NCBI GenBank assembly: GCA_951813545.1
Contig: OX638352.1
Location: 2,558,835 to 2,622,834 of the forward strand
DNA from: an uncultured Poribacteria bacterium
Lineage (GTDB): Bacteria > Poribacteria > WGA-4E > WGA-3G
DNA: 64,000 bases
Direction: 5' to 3'
The first letter of the stretch is position 1. Each line of letters starts with the position of its first letter. Position numbers and translations under genes: made by a program. Under the pieces are notes generated by a model. The model saw only the letters and a list, made by a program, of their open reading frames with translations. It searched no databases and was not told the DNA's origin. This document shows, piece after piece, positions 25,193-33,804 of this stretch.

Positions 25193-26543
25193 AATGACCG
25201 AGTCCGGGTGCAGTGAGAACGTGCGTTCCAACGGTTCCGTCAGTGATGTCGAAGATTGACGGAAATTCGTCTCGCCAACCGTCATTCGCACTTGGACAAA
25301 ATTGACGAGCGTTGCCCTCAATAGCCGTTACACCGGGGATGCGTGCGGCGAGTCCGGCGGAATGTAAAAACGATGCTCCGGGACACGTCAAATCCTGCAC
25401 AGCGAGGAACATATCGTATTCCGCGGCGGCAGCACCCATCAACAACGCCTGAGACTGCCCTTTACACGCTTTGAGTGCAACACCGGAATACCCTTGCTCA
25501 CGTGCCAACAGAAAGGTCTCGAAATCGGTCAGTGATTCGTCGATCACTACAGGTTTTATCTCAGCGGCTTTGTGCATCTTATTTTCTGGATGCGATTTCA
25601 AATCCCGATCCGTCGGTTGTTCGATATAGGCGAGGCGTTGGAAGGCAGCAGGTTCCGCGTCCTGAATCTGGTTGAGGAATGCCAATAGATATTCAACGTC
25701 TTGGCAGGTTTCGTTGAAGTCAGCAGAGTAATGCCAAGTATCAACACCACGTTTCGCCTGCGTTTCCGCTGTGACGTTATCGATTGCGAGGACGCGTGCA
25801 ACGTCCCACGCAAGGTCATCGCCGTTCAGTTTAATTTTCAGATGGGTTAACCCATCAGCGACAATCCATTCAGGAAGCGTTTCCGGTAGACCGTCATTGA
25901 GACGTTCTGCGATATCCGCGTCGGTAAGTGGATCCAATGCACCGATAAGATGATAGAGGGGCATGTTAGGTTTCGGTTGGCGTGCGGTATATTGGTCCAG
26001 ATATTTTTCGGTGAACTGTTCATTCAAAAAATGAGATAAATCCGCCTCAATAAAGTCTTTGCCCAATCCATCGTAACTGTTGATGCCATTTGCCTTTCCG
26101 AATGCGTCGTGAATCGCAGCATCAATCGGACTCGTTGTAACGACAGTGCAGAGTTTCGGCATCGGCGACGCGAGTTGCATAGCATCGGACAACTCGTCCG
26201 CAATCTGTAAAAATTCGGGTTCAAGCACTTCGGAGAGTTCAAGCGGATGTGCACACAACCCACAATCTTGTGTAGCCGTTACCGCTAATTCGGCGAGTTT
26301 TTTCATCGCTGCGAGACTCTGATCGAAAGGCGCATAGCGTGGTGGGAAAGCCCAGACGTTACCGAGCGGCATGGAACCTTTCCCTTCTGCTTCTTTCCCG
26401 TCGCGTGTCTGAACTTGTATGTGAACGTTAAAGAGGACACAGTGATCTGTCGGCACGCCGCCGAACTTGAGCGGGGTTCGGTATTGGTGTTCTTCAAAGT
26501 CGTAATGAACGTCAAGGATGCGAATATCTGTCGGTTTTGGCAT
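25185..26543 (-). CDS. enolase-superfamily enzyme (mandelate racemase/muconate lactonizing type)
   Basis: 452 aa. Barrel motifs of the superfamily are visible: LKIKLNG (the KxK motif, about 235-241), SADFNET (Asp), YIEQPTDRD (Glu), VVIDESLTD (Asp-Glu) and GVALKACKG (Lys). These place metal-binding acids on three successive strands and catalytic lysines on either side. The enzyme abstracts an alpha-proton next to a carboxylate; substrate unknown. It is longer than typical (about 380 aa). The start is behind a GAGGA that directly follows a minus-strand tRNA-like repeat. Confidence 0.85.
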   Translation of the reverse strand: MPKPTDIRILDVHYDFEEHQYRTPLKFGGVPTDHCVLFNVHIQVQTRDGKEAEGKGSMPLGNVWAFPPRYAPFDQSLAAMKKLAELAVTATQDCGLCAHPLELSEVLEPEFLQIADELSDAMQLASPMPKLCTVVTTSPIDAAIHDAFGKANGINSYDGLGKDFIEADLSHFLNEQFTEKYLDQYTARQPKPNMPLYHLIGALDPLTDADIAERLNDGLPETLPEWIVADGLTHLKIKLNGDDLAWDVARVLAIDNVTAETQAKRGVDTWHYSADFNETCQDVEYLLAFLNQIQDAEPAAFQRLAYIEQPTDRDLKSHPENKMHKAAEIKPVVIDESLTDFETFLLAREQGYSGVALKACKGQSQALLMGAAAAEYDMFLAVQDLTCPGASFLHSAGLAARIPGVTAIEGNARQFCPSANDGWRDEFPSIFDITDGTVGTHVLTAPGLGHFF

Positions 26544-26551
26544 AGTTTCCT

Positions 26552-26668
26552 CTTTTTAATTATTCCTTGCGGAGAAACGACGTGAATTTGAATCGTAGAC
26601 GTGCATTCCTTAAATCTAAAGAAACACCCAAGCAAAAACCCCTCCATTCCATTACGGGCTACGGGTTT
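26552..26668 (-). repeat. tRNA-like dispersed repeat upstream of the enolase-superfamily gene
   Basis: Reading the minus strand: CCCGTAGCCCGTAATGGAAT, GGAGGGGTTT, spacer, TCTCCGCAAGGAATAATTAAA, then a further GAGGAAACT and the ATG. It is in the same orientation as the gene it precedes. Confidence 0.7.
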
Positions 26669-26689
26669 TGTATTATCTTTAATTCTATC

Positions 26690-26787
26690 ACCAAGACGGG
26701 AACCTGCAACAACGGCGCAGGTGGATCAATGAAGAGGCACGTCAATCTTGAAATCCGACTGACCAATCCACAAGGTAAAGTTAAAAA
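26690..26787 (+). repeat. degenerate tRNA-like dispersed repeat
   Basis: Only the 3' half is well kept: GAAGAGGCACGTCAATCTTG, then CTGACCAATCCACAAGGTAA. It stops about 95 nt short of the SHMT start and is not adjacent to a start codon. Confidence 0.55.
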
Positions 26788-26882
26788 ATCATCGTAACCG
26801 ATTTCCCTCGGCACGTCAAGCAAATTATCGTTCAGTAGGAGTAATTCTCAAGTAGCAGCAATCTAAACGGAGGCTTCTTTCA

Positions 26883-28121
26883 ATGACGCATAACGCAAAG
26901 GTTCAAAAACTCACTTCACTTCTCGATAAACATCAAACATATCGGGACACCTGTCTCAATCTCATCGCTTCGGAGAACACGCCTTCGCCGTTAGTAGAAG
27001 AACTTTTTGACGAACGTTTGGCGCGGCGGTATGGGAATTATTCTGGGGTTGACATTTACCAACGGAATTACAAAGGCAACCGCTATATTGCCGAAATAGA
27101 AGGGTACACGCAGGCGTTAGCAAAAGAACTTTTCGGCGCAGCGCATGTTGATTTCCGACCGTTATCAGGGAACATTGCAGGGATTGCAACAACGTTTGCG
27201 TTAGCAAAGCCGGGCGATACGGCGTTAGAGGTTCATAACGGGCACCACTATGCCCAAAAACTCCTCTCCTCACCACTCAAGATAGAATTAGAGTCGATTC
27301 CGATTCCGTGGGATGGACAACGTTCAAACATTGACCTCGATGCCACGCTTACACTGGTTGCAAAACACAAACCCAGAATCATCAACATTGGCTCCGGGGT
27401 ATTTCTCTTTCCACAACCTGTACGGGAGTTGAAACAGGCAATGCGCCAAGCGAATCCAGATGCCTACCTCATCTACGATGCCTCCCACGTTATTGGACTC
27501 ATCGCCGGTAGGCGATTTCAATCGCCCTTTGATGAAGGCGCGGATGTCATCATTTCCAGCACGCATAAGACCCTTGCGGGACCGCAGGGTGGAATGGTGC
27601 TAACCAACGATGCATCTATTGCTGAGCGGGTTGCGCGGGGTGTCTATCCGTTGCTAATGAGCAATCATCACCTGAACCGACTCCCGGCGTTGGCTGGAAC
27701 GTTTATAGAGTGGATGGAATGCGGTGAGGCACAAGCGGATGCGATTGTTGCGAACGCCAAAGCACTCGGTCAAGCATTGTCAGAACGCGGTGTTCCAATG
27801 CTCGGTGCTGACCTCGGTTTCACGGAATCGCATACTTTGATACTGATTGTAGATAAGTATGGGGAAGGCAGCGCGCTCGCAAACCATCTGGAGGCGTGCC
27901 ATATTATTGCAGGCGCAGCGGGATTATCGCCAGAAGTCGGAACATCTGGATTGCGCATGGGGGTCCAAGAAGTCACCCGATGGGGCATGACACCCGCGGA
28001 TGCACCGGACATCGCAGAATGTATTGTCTCAGCACTCTCTGGTGGGACCCCTGAAGAACTCAAACCAAAAGTCGCAGAAGTCGCGCGTCGTTTCGATACC
28101 ATCCAGTTCACCGTCGATTGA
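26883..28121 (+). CDS. serine hydroxymethyltransferase-like PLP enzyme
   Basis: 412 aa. N-terminal CLNLIASENTPSPLV and YGNYSGVDIYQRNYKGNRYI match the SHMT substrate region, and VIISSTHKTLAGPQGGM (about 224-240) is the PLP-lysine motif. Usually this enzyme interconverts serine and glycine with tetrahydrofolate, so with serA it would link serine to one-carbon metabolism. The sequence is divergent from the canonical GlyA (for example RPLSGNIAGIATTFAL), so a related aldolase is possible. GGAGG precedes the ATG. Confidence 0.82.
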   Translation: MTHNAKVQKLTSLLDKHQTYRDTCLNLIASENTPSPLVEELFDERLARRYGNYSGVDIYQRNYKGNRYIAEIEGYTQALAKELFGAAHVDFRPLSGNIAGIATTFALAKPGDTALEVHNGHHYAQKLLSSPLKIELESIPIPWDGQRSNIDLDATLTLVAKHKPRIINIGSGVFLFPQPVRELKQAMRQANPDAYLIYDASHVIGLIAGRRFQSPFDEGADVIISSTHKTLAGPQGGMVLTNDASIAERVARGVYPLLMSNHHLNRLPALAGTFIEWMECGEAQADAIVANAKALGQALSERGVPMLGADLGFTESHTLILIVDKYGEGSALANHLEACHIIAGAAGLSPEVGTSGLRMGVQEVTRWGMTPADAPDIAECIVSALSGGTPEELKPKVAEVARRFDTIQFTVD

Positions 28122-28170
28122 GAAGAAAAAACATATAAACGGAGTAGGATTTGGTTCTCATTTGATTGCT

Positions 28171-28191
28171 GGCGAGGTTTGGAACCTCGCC
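28171..28191. repeat. perfect palindromic element (GGCGAGGTTT type) between convergent genes
   Basis: GGCGAGGTTTGGAACCTCGCC: a 9-bp stem with a three-base centre, in the gap between the convergent SHMT and PD40 genes. Same family as 38125-38151. Confidence 0.7.
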
Positions 28192-28251
28192 TCTGCGCAA
28201 TGTCCAAGTCATTGTAGATTTTACTATAATTGCTGTATTCGTGAAAACCTG

Positions 28252-29280
28252 CTATTTCTGCTTCAATTTTCCCCACATTGTGGTTAGCAATTCTGCATTA
28301 GGTTGAACAGGCAGCGTCCTTGGATCAAACCAATCTGGACTACTATTACGCCCTGTGTCGGTGAGTTGTTCTGGTCTACCGCCCTCTACAGGAATTTTGA
28401 AAATCTGATATTGATTTAATTGATTACCGACTTGCTGTTTGTAAAGAAGTTCGTCTCCAAGTGGTGACCATGCTGGTTCGAGCGCATAGGGTCCCTCTTC
28501 AGAAACGATTTGTTGAAACTCGCCTCCGTTGCGCGCTACAACATAGATAGTTTGGGCATCAAATACCTGTTTTCCCCATTTGTCATGGACCCATTTTGCC
28601 CATAGGTCCCTGTTCATCCAGGAAAAGGCGAGCCGTTCTCCGTCAGGCGACCACGCTGGATCTTCCATTATTGGTAATTGTTTTGCATATAGCGTCCGCA
28701 TCGCACCGCTGTTTAGATTGACGACACGAAGTTGCCGACTGTTAGGTAAGCGCATGCCGAATTTCTCTGCTGCGCCTGCGAAAATAAAAACTATTTCCGC
28801 CCCATCGGGCGACCACGCTGGACTTCCACCACCTTCTCCTGTATCAGCAATTTTTTCAACTGTTTTTCCATCTATTGTGGCAATATAGATAGCCCATTTA
28901 TCAGGCCGCAGATATGCAATCTGTTTTCCATCGGGTGCCCATGTCGGCTGGCGTCTATCTGCTGATTTTGCAAATACCTTTCGCACGTTCTTTCCATCCA
29001 CATCCATAAAGTAGAGGTCCCATTCGCCATCACGGTTAGAGTTGAAAAGAATCTGCTCACCTGTCGGGGACCATGCAGGATCGAAGTCGGCAGCAGGATG
29101 CTTGGTTAAATTTACTTGCTGACTTCCATCTGGATTCATGGTCCAGATATCCCAATCCCCATCTCGGTTCGATGTGAATACGATTTTAGCAGTCGAGGGT
29201 GCTTTTGCCCATGTTGGGGTGCCGCTGTTGAACAGCAAAAAACTGATGCAACAGAACAAGGCAAAAAGTCTCATGTTCAT
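28252..29280 (-). CDS. secreted PD40/TolB-like beta-propeller protein with TTMWG tail
   Basis: 342 aa from the ATG at 29280 (AAAAGGAG upstream); a longer frame to 29373 overlaps the neighbouring gene. A signal peptide (ending TPTWAKA) is followed by about five PD40 blades (FTSNRDGDWDIWTMNPDGSQ; DFDPAWSPTGEQILF; AWSPDGAEIVF; AWSPDGERLAF). The C-terminus is PDWFDPRTLPVQPNAELL then TTMWGKLKQK, with the shared tail. Its propeller is homologous to that of the membrane-anchored sigma factor encoded 47 bp upstream, so it may be a free competitor or companion of that sensor. Confidence 0.87.
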   Translation of the reverse strand: MNMRLFALFCCISFLLFNSGTPTWAKAPSTAKIVFTSNRDGDWDIWTMNPDGSQQVNLTKHPAADFDPAWSPTGEQILFNSNRDGEWDLYFMDVDGKNVRKVFAKSADRRQPTWAPDGKQIAYLRPDKWAIYIATIDGKTVEKIADTGEGGGSPAWSPDGAEIVFIFAGAAEKFGMRLPNSRQLRVVNLNSGAMRTLYAKQLPIMEDPAWSPDGERLAFSWMNRDLWAKWVHDKWGKQVFDAQTIYVVARNGGEFQQIVSEEGPYALEPAWSPLGDELLYKQQVGNQLNQYQIFKIPVEGGRPEQLTDTGRNSSPDWFDPRTLPVQPNAELLTTMWGKLKQK

Positions 29281-29327
29281 GGTCTGACTCCTTTTGGGTT
29301 TGGAATTCTTTATTTTTATAAAACTGG

Positions 29328-31007
29328 TTATTGTTCCTTGGATTGGACAGGCAACGCCGGAGGCGCAAACCAATCTGCTCCCCTATTACTGCCCACGTTT
29401 GTAAGTTGGGCCTTTGTACCGGTATTTACATTAATTTTGAAAAGTTGCCTGATGTCTCCAATTTCTGGCAAATGGATTCCCTGTTGATAAATAATTTCAT
29501 CGCCGTGTGGAGACCACGTCGGATGGAGTGCGTCCGGTCCCTTCTCTGAAACAAGTTGGCGCAAATTACTCCCATCGCGGTTAATAATGTAAATTGTTTC
29601 CTCATCCTGCCAAGCGAACGCGTCTGTATGGCTTAATATCGGTCTGAATTTGTGTAGAACGAAGGCAATTTGTTCTCCGTTGGGAGACCACGCCGGATCG
29701 GACTTAACTGGATACTTCTCTAATTCACCGAGAAGGACTGTTTGTTTGCGCGTTTGGACGTTGAGAAGGCGAAGTTCATAGCCTTGCTTCCGCCAAAGGT
29801 AGATAAACGCAATTTCCTTTCCATCTGGAGACCAGGCGGGATCCCCGACACTTGCGAAGCCAGTCTCTGCCACAGGCTCGACGGATTCGTCATCTAACGT
29901 TATAATGTAAAGCACACCGTCGCGCACAGTCGCGATCCGTTTTCCGTCGGGTGCCCACGCTGCACGGGATCTGCTGTACCAATTATCAAAAACTTTTCTT
30001 ATATTATTTCCATCTGCATCCATTAGATAAAGGCTTGATTCTTTTCCTTCTTCTCGGAAAGAGACAAAAAGAATTTGTTCTCCTGAAGGTGACCAAGCTG
30101 GGTGAAGATCAATCGCCGCGTCTCTTGTAAGATTCACTGGATTACTTCCATCAGGATTCATCGTCCAGATATCCCAATTACCATCTCGATTAGAGGTAAA
30201 CGCGACTTTTCCGGTTTTCGGTGCTGTCATTGCAGTGGAACCTTCGGAATCGGATGGCAGCCCGAAACGGTTCAAATAGTGATATCCGATACCTAACACC
30301 AATAGTGCCACAGCCAGAATAGATGCAGCGATTGCCCACGGTACGAACCTTTGACTTCCACCGGTGGAGGGAGTCGGCGTGATACGCGAAACCTCGCGCA
30401 TAACATTCTCAGTGAAGTTCTGCGCGATTTGGAAACCGCCCAGAGCCTCTCGAACCATCGGTTCCTCTTTCTTTAAACGCTGCTGTGCACGACGGAGTCG
30501 ACTTTTAATCGTACCCACCGATGTCCCTAAAAACTCGCTGATCTCTTCATGCGTCATTTCTCCAAAGTAATGGAGCGTGATGACGGTACGTTCATTCTCC
30601 CGTAGTTTCGCAAGCAACTTTTCGACGACTTCGCGCTGTGCTTCTGCTGTCATCTGCTCGTTCTCCTGAATCACATACCCTGAATAGGTTGCTTTCTCTA
30701 ATTGCGCGTGACTCGTGTCTTCCAGCGACTGTGTCGCCAACCGCTTTTTACGTAGCCATGCGATACAGCCTCGTGTCGCGATCACAGACAACCAACGCGC
30801 AAAGCGGTGCGGTTTCTTCAACGTTGCCAACTCCTTATACGCTTTCAGGAAGGCATCCTGCGTAATCTCTTCAGCGATGTGGAAATCTCCAATTTTCCGC
30901 CACACAAGTGCATGAACCGGCTTTTGGTATTTTCTCACAAGCGCAGAGAAAGCATTTTGGTCACCCGCAAGGACGCGCTGGATCAGTTCAACATCCTCGT
31001 TCTTCAT
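29328..31007 (-). CDS. ECF sigma factor fused via a transmembrane helix to a PD40 beta-propeller
   Basis: 559 aa. Residues 1-95 are sigma region 2 (QNAFSALVRKYQKPVHAL; ITQDAFLKAYKEL; RFARWLSVIATRG), and 125-182 are region 4 (LRENERTVITLHYFGEMTHE; GTSVGTIKSRLRRAQQRL). A single hydrophobic helix at 222-244 follows, then a TolB/PD40 propeller (about 265-545) with repeated WSPxGEQI units. The order implies a cytoplasmic sigma domain tethered to the membrane with the propeller outside. Release by proteolysis could free the sigma factor. The C-terminus stops at PPALPVQSKEQ, exactly where the secreted paralogue continues into the TTMWG tail. Confidence 0.88.
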   Translation of the reverse strand: MKNEDVELIQRVLAGDQNAFSALVRKYQKPVHALVWRKIGDFHIAEEITQDAFLKAYKELATLKKPHRFARWLSVIATRGCIAWLRKKRLATQSLEDTSHAQLEKATYSGYVIQENEQMTAEAQREVVEKLLAKLRENERTVITLHYFGEMTHEEISEFLGTSVGTIKSRLRRAQQRLKKEEPMVREALGGFQIAQNFTENVMREVSRITPTPSTGGSQRFVPWAIAASILAVALLVLGIGYHYLNRFGLPSDSEGSTAMTAPKTGKVAFTSNRDGNWDIWTMNPDGSNPVNLTRDAAIDLHPAWSPSGEQILFVSFREEGKESSLYLMDADGNNIRKVFDNWYSRSRAAWAPDGKRIATVRDGVLYIITLDDESVEPVAETGFASVGDPAWSPDGKEIAFIYLWRKQGYELRLLNVQTRKQTVLLGELEKYPVKSDPAWSPNGEQIAFVLHKFRPILSHTDAFAWQDEETIYIINRDGSNLRQLVSEKGPDALHPTWSPHGDEIIYQQGIHLPEIGDIRQLFKINVNTGTKAQLTNVGSNRGADWFAPPALPVQSKEQ

Positions 31008-31210
31008 CGGTCATCTCCAGAATGGGATAATTTCATGATTTCGCAATTAAACATATAGTGACGCGACTTACGGATAAAATAGATGCATAATTCCGCGGAA
31101 AATCGAAATTTTTTATACGACTTACACAATTTTGTGACGAGTTGCTACGTGTGTAGCGTATAGATCTTTTTTGGGCGCGGTTTACGCGAGCCACGGAATG
31201 CAATGATTTT

Positions 31211-31310
31211 TCAGGTAAGGCGTTCGCGGAGCTGGACTTGGGCGTTATGGATGGATTCGGTGATGTGTGCTACCTTCCGAGCAGGCGATAGGGTTCTTTT
31301 GGACGCTGAA
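31211..31310 (-). pseudogene. possible remnant of an ECF sigma region 4 C-terminus
   Basis: Read on the minus strand, about 20 codons ending at the TGA at 31211 give KVAHITESIHNAQVQLRERL, similar to the C-terminus of the ECF sigma factor at 33159 (THLRNARLQLRELLT). A short frame MSFQRPKEPYRLLGR with AGGAG before its ATG precedes it in another frame. The rest of 31008-31325 shows no gene. Confidence 0.3.
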
Positions 31311-31325
31311 AAGACATATTTTCTC

Positions 31326-31517
31326 CTATCTTAGGTTAAGAAAATCGTAAGGATTATACCCAGCAGTATCTCGATCAATGAATTGGAGATGACCTGGGAG
31401 TTTACCGCCACTCTTTGCGAAAGCTTCTATATCAATAATGTGTGCCTCTTTGTCGTTTTTGAGTGGTTGTACCTTTCGCTGCCAGGTGTCTCGGTGCTGA
31501 CCTCTGTTTTTCAACAC
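31326..31517 (-). CDS. small hypothetical ORF, doubtful
   Basis: 63 aa, GTG or TTG start, no ribosome-binding site. The C-terminal part (AHIIDIEAFAKSGGKLPGHLQFIDRD) has a protein-like composition, but I recognise no family. It could be a fragment. Listed because it continues the minus-strand run. Confidence 0.25.
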   Translation of the reverse strand: MLKNRGQHRDTWQRKVQPLKNDKEAHIIDIEAFAKSGGKLPGHLQFIDRDTAGYNPYDFLNLR

Positions 31518-31534
31518 CGAAAGGATTAGAGTTC

Positions 31535-31789
31535 TTACGCATCATCTTCATCCTCTTCATCTTCTTCCTCGTCTGGTTCATCATGCCCTTCTTCAAGTTG
31601 TTTTATAATTCCGCCGCCCGGCACGAATGGATCCGCCTCGACGAATCTTTCGGGTTCTCTGGCTTTCCAAGCCTCGAGTTCTTCATCGTCCATATCTGCT
31701 TTCTTCCACCCGAAAGCTTCAAGGGTTCCATCATCGCCTTTTATGATGGCGACTTCGAGGATAGCTTCTTCGCGTGAGAGTTTCCGCAA
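31535..31789 (-). CDS. small acidic hypothetical protein
   Basis: 84 aa from a TTG start 27 bp after the FGE-like gene on the same strand. It begins with a plausible folded part (REEAILEVAIIKGDDGTLEA) and ends in a long Glu/Asp tail (DEPDEEEDEEDEDDA). No Shine-Dalgarno site is visible, so it may depend on coupling to the upstream gene. Family not recognised. Confidence 0.4.
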   Translation of the reverse strand: MRKLSREEAILEVAIIKGDDGTLEAFGWKKADMDDEELEAWKAREPERFVEADPFVPGGGIIKQLEEGHDEPDEEEDEEDEDDA

Positions 31790-31816
31790 GGGTTTCTGAT
31801 TAAATTTGGCAGATAT

Positions 31817-32707
31817 TCAAGGTGTGGCTGTCATCGCGCAACGCAAACCAACACCGAAGTACGCTGTTGATGGAGATATTACGAGACGAGAAGCACACCG
31901 CACAGACGCTGCTTTACTTGCCCAAGAACCGCCACGAAACACGCGATTGCTATTAACATTTGTGAAATTATCCATGAGCCAATTCGTTATATTTATAGTC
32001 GTGTTAGCAGAAAAAGAATCATAGGGACCGAATTCATGTTCATCTAAACACCACTCCCACACATTACCTGCCATATCATACAAGCCATAAGCATTCGCGG
32101 GGTACTTACCAACAGGCGTGGAATAACCAATATTATCATTATAGTTAGCATCTCTCGCAGTAATCTTATTGCCCCACGGATACTTTTTTTCTTCTAAGTC
32201 TCCGCGTGCAGCACGTTCCCATTCAACCTCTGTCGGTAGACGCTTTCCCACCCACTTTGCGTAAGCCATTGCAGCGTACCAACTCACGTGATTTACGGGA
32301 TGATTGCTTTTCCCGTCGGGATAGTTGTTTCCATTCCAAGTTGCCAGATAATTGCCGTTATGTAATCTTTCATCAATATGTTGTTTTTGCCACTTGGGAT
32401 TTTCAATGAGAAATTGCTTGTATTCTGCATTAGTCACTTCATTCTTATCTATGAAGAAAGCCTCAACATGAACAGTATACACTGGCTGCTCGTCATTAGG
32501 CGGTGCATCTGGATAGTTAATTCCCATCTCAAATTCACCTGCTGGAATTAGCACCATACCCTCTGGCACGGAGAGCGTAGTAGATTCATGATTATAGATG
32601 GTCGTCTCCTGCAGGTCATCATTGTGTAAGAAGATGAATAATACACTTATGCCGAGAACGGCAAATATTACAGCGATAATGAGTATTTTCTTCTGTATAA
32701 GTATCAT
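31817..32707 (-). CDS. membrane-anchored formylglycine-generating-enzyme-like protein
   Basis: 296 aa. An N-terminal membrane helix (about 7-27, ILIIAVIFAVLGISVLFIF) is followed by the FGE-sulfatase domain: VLIPAGEFEMGINY, FFIDKNEVTNAEYKQFL, HPVNHVSWYAAMAYAKWVGK, LPTEVEWERAARGD, YDMAGNVWEWCLDEHEF, VFRGGSWASKAASVRCASR. A cysteine sits in SVRCASR, the position of a catalytic cysteine in some true FGEs, but its partner is not evident. Likely a periplasmic, anchored domain. The gene start lies 18 nt from a 15-bp inverted repeat. Confidence 0.87.
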   Translation of the reverse strand: MILIQKKILIIAVIFAVLGISVLFIFLHNDDLQETTIYNHESTTLSVPEGMVLIPAGEFEMGINYPDAPPNDEQPVYTVHVEAFFIDKNEVTNAEYKQFLIENPKWQKQHIDERLHNGNYLATWNGNNYPDGKSNHPVNHVSWYAAMAYAKWVGKRLPTEVEWERAARGDLEEKKYPWGNKITARDANYNDNIGYSTPVGKYPANAYGLYDMAGNVWEWCLDEHEFGPYDSFSANTTINITNWLMDNFTNVNSNRVFRGGSWASKAASVRCASRLVISPSTAYFGVGLRCAMTATP

Positions 32708-32724
32708 GGTTCCGTCTAATATTG

Positions 32725-32760
32725 GGTATCAAAGGTTAAAAGTCTTAACCCTTGATATCC
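32725..32760. promoter_or_regulatory. inverted repeat upstream of FGE-like gene
   Basis: GGTATCAAAGGTTAA (32725-32739) and TTAACCCTTGATATCC (32745-32760) pair almost perfectly, 18 nt upstream of the minus-strand start at 32707. It could be an operator or a 5'-UTR hairpin. Confidence 0.5.
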
Positions 32761-32840
32761 AAAGTTAGCAGGCGGGCTTACGATTCACCTTTCTGTGCGA
32801 ATTTATAGTAAAGTTTAGAATTAATTAGACACTCCAAAGA

Positions 32841-32861
32841 GGCGAGGATACAATCCTCGCC
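32841..32861. repeat. perfect palindromic element GGCGAGGATACAATCCTCGCC
   Basis: A 9-bp stem with three-base centre, intergenic, the same family as 10448, 28171 and 38125. The gap 32762-33158 holds this element and a second small hairpin (ATAGGAG/CTCCTAT, 32986-33002) but no gene. Confidence 0.65.
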
Positions 32862-33158
32862 AGCGGTGGTGAGGTGTTTTGTGTTTTCCAAAGTGCCCTC
32901 TTATTTTTGGGTTTTACTATAAAGGCTTTCGCATGGCTGCGATGTCCTATGATAACATGAGTTCGATAAATAACAGGAGTGTTTTATAGGAGAAACTCCT
33001 ATGGTATAATGTGGTAAGCAAACCTATACCAAAAGGGTTCTCCATAGATAGATATTATAACTAACGCAAGTTGCTACGAAGTGTTTACATTGTGTTTTGA
33101 ACCCATACTTTTGACAAAATATCTACACATCTCAACTCTTTTTCTATGGAAGTTCATG

Positions 33159-33737
33159 TCAGCCATGGAATGTGTTGATTTTTCGGGTAAGGGTGAGCAA
33201 CTCCCGAAGCTGAAGTCGTGCGTTACGGAGGTGTGTTTTGACTGTGCCTTCGCTTCGACCGGTATGTGTAGCGATCGCTTTGATAGACAGTTCCTCAAAG
33301 TAGTACAAGAGAAACACACGTTTGCGGGATGGAGTCAATGCTGCGATAGCATCGTGAAGGTACTGTCGGAGTTCTGAACGCGTGAGCAACTCTCCTGGGT
33401 CAGGGTATGTTTTCTCGATCTGTGTTTCTTCTACAGTATGCAAAGGAGCGATGTCATAAGCAGCTTTCTGTTTTCGGAAGAAATCTATACAGACGTTTTC
33501 GGCGATGCGGTAGAGCCACGAGGAAAATGCTGCGTCGCCACGGAAAGTGTTGATGCCATGAAACGCTTTTATCCATGTCTCTTGTGTCAAGTCTTTTGCG
33601 GTCTCGGTATCTTTTACCTGTTTCTTGATAAAGGTATAGATTTTAGACTGGTATTTGACAACGAGCGGGTTAAAGGCTTGAGGTTCACCGGCTTGCGCGC
33701 GTTCTATGACGTGTTTTTCGTTGATGTGTATAGACAA
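33159..33737 (-). CDS. ECF-type RNA polymerase sigma factor
   Basis: 192 aa from a TTG at 33737; the longer open frame runs back over the previous gene, so I place the start after it (MSIHINEKHVIERAQAGEPQ). Sigma region 2 (FNPLVVKYQSKIYTFIKKQV; DLTQETWIKAFHGI; FSSWLYRIAENVCIDFFRK) and region 4 (LTPSRKRVFLLYYFEELSI; TGRSEGTVKTHLRNARLQL) are complete. There is no extra domain. It is last in a minus-strand group of small exported and membrane proteins, which may include its anti-sigma factor. A hairpin lies between it and the previous gene. No clear Shine-Dalgarno site. Confidence 0.85.
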   Translation of the reverse strand: MSIHINEKHVIERAQAGEPQAFNPLVVKYQSKIYTFIKKQVKDTETAKDLTQETWIKAFHGINTFRGDAAFSSWLYRIAENVCIDFFRKQKAAYDIAPLHTVEETQIEKTYPDPGELLTRSELRQYLHDAIAALTPSRKRVFLLYYFEELSIKAIATHTGRSEGTVKTHLRNARLQLRELLTLTRKINTFHG

Positions 33738-33757
33738 GGTGGTTCGCCTGTATGATG

Positions 33758-33803
33758 AAAGCGTTCCGCCCGGTGTCTTGAGTGAAAGCAGGCGGAACGC
33801 TTT
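33758..33803 (-). terminator. 13-bp perfect inverted repeat between CGCC-protein and sigma genes
   Basis: AAAGCGTTCCGCC (33758-33770) pairs with GGCGGAACGCTTT (33791-33803), 20-nt loop. It sits right after the stop of the 102-aa gene and 20 nt before the sigma start, so it could terminate or attenuate transcription into the sigma gene. Confidence 0.6.
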
Positions 33804-33804
33804 T

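Noticed and set aside
31211..31325. Intact small ORF MSFQRPKEPYRLLGR as a gene
   Set aside because: Only 15 codons and continuous with a possible sigma remnant in another frame; could be either, so listed only as a doubtful pseudogene.
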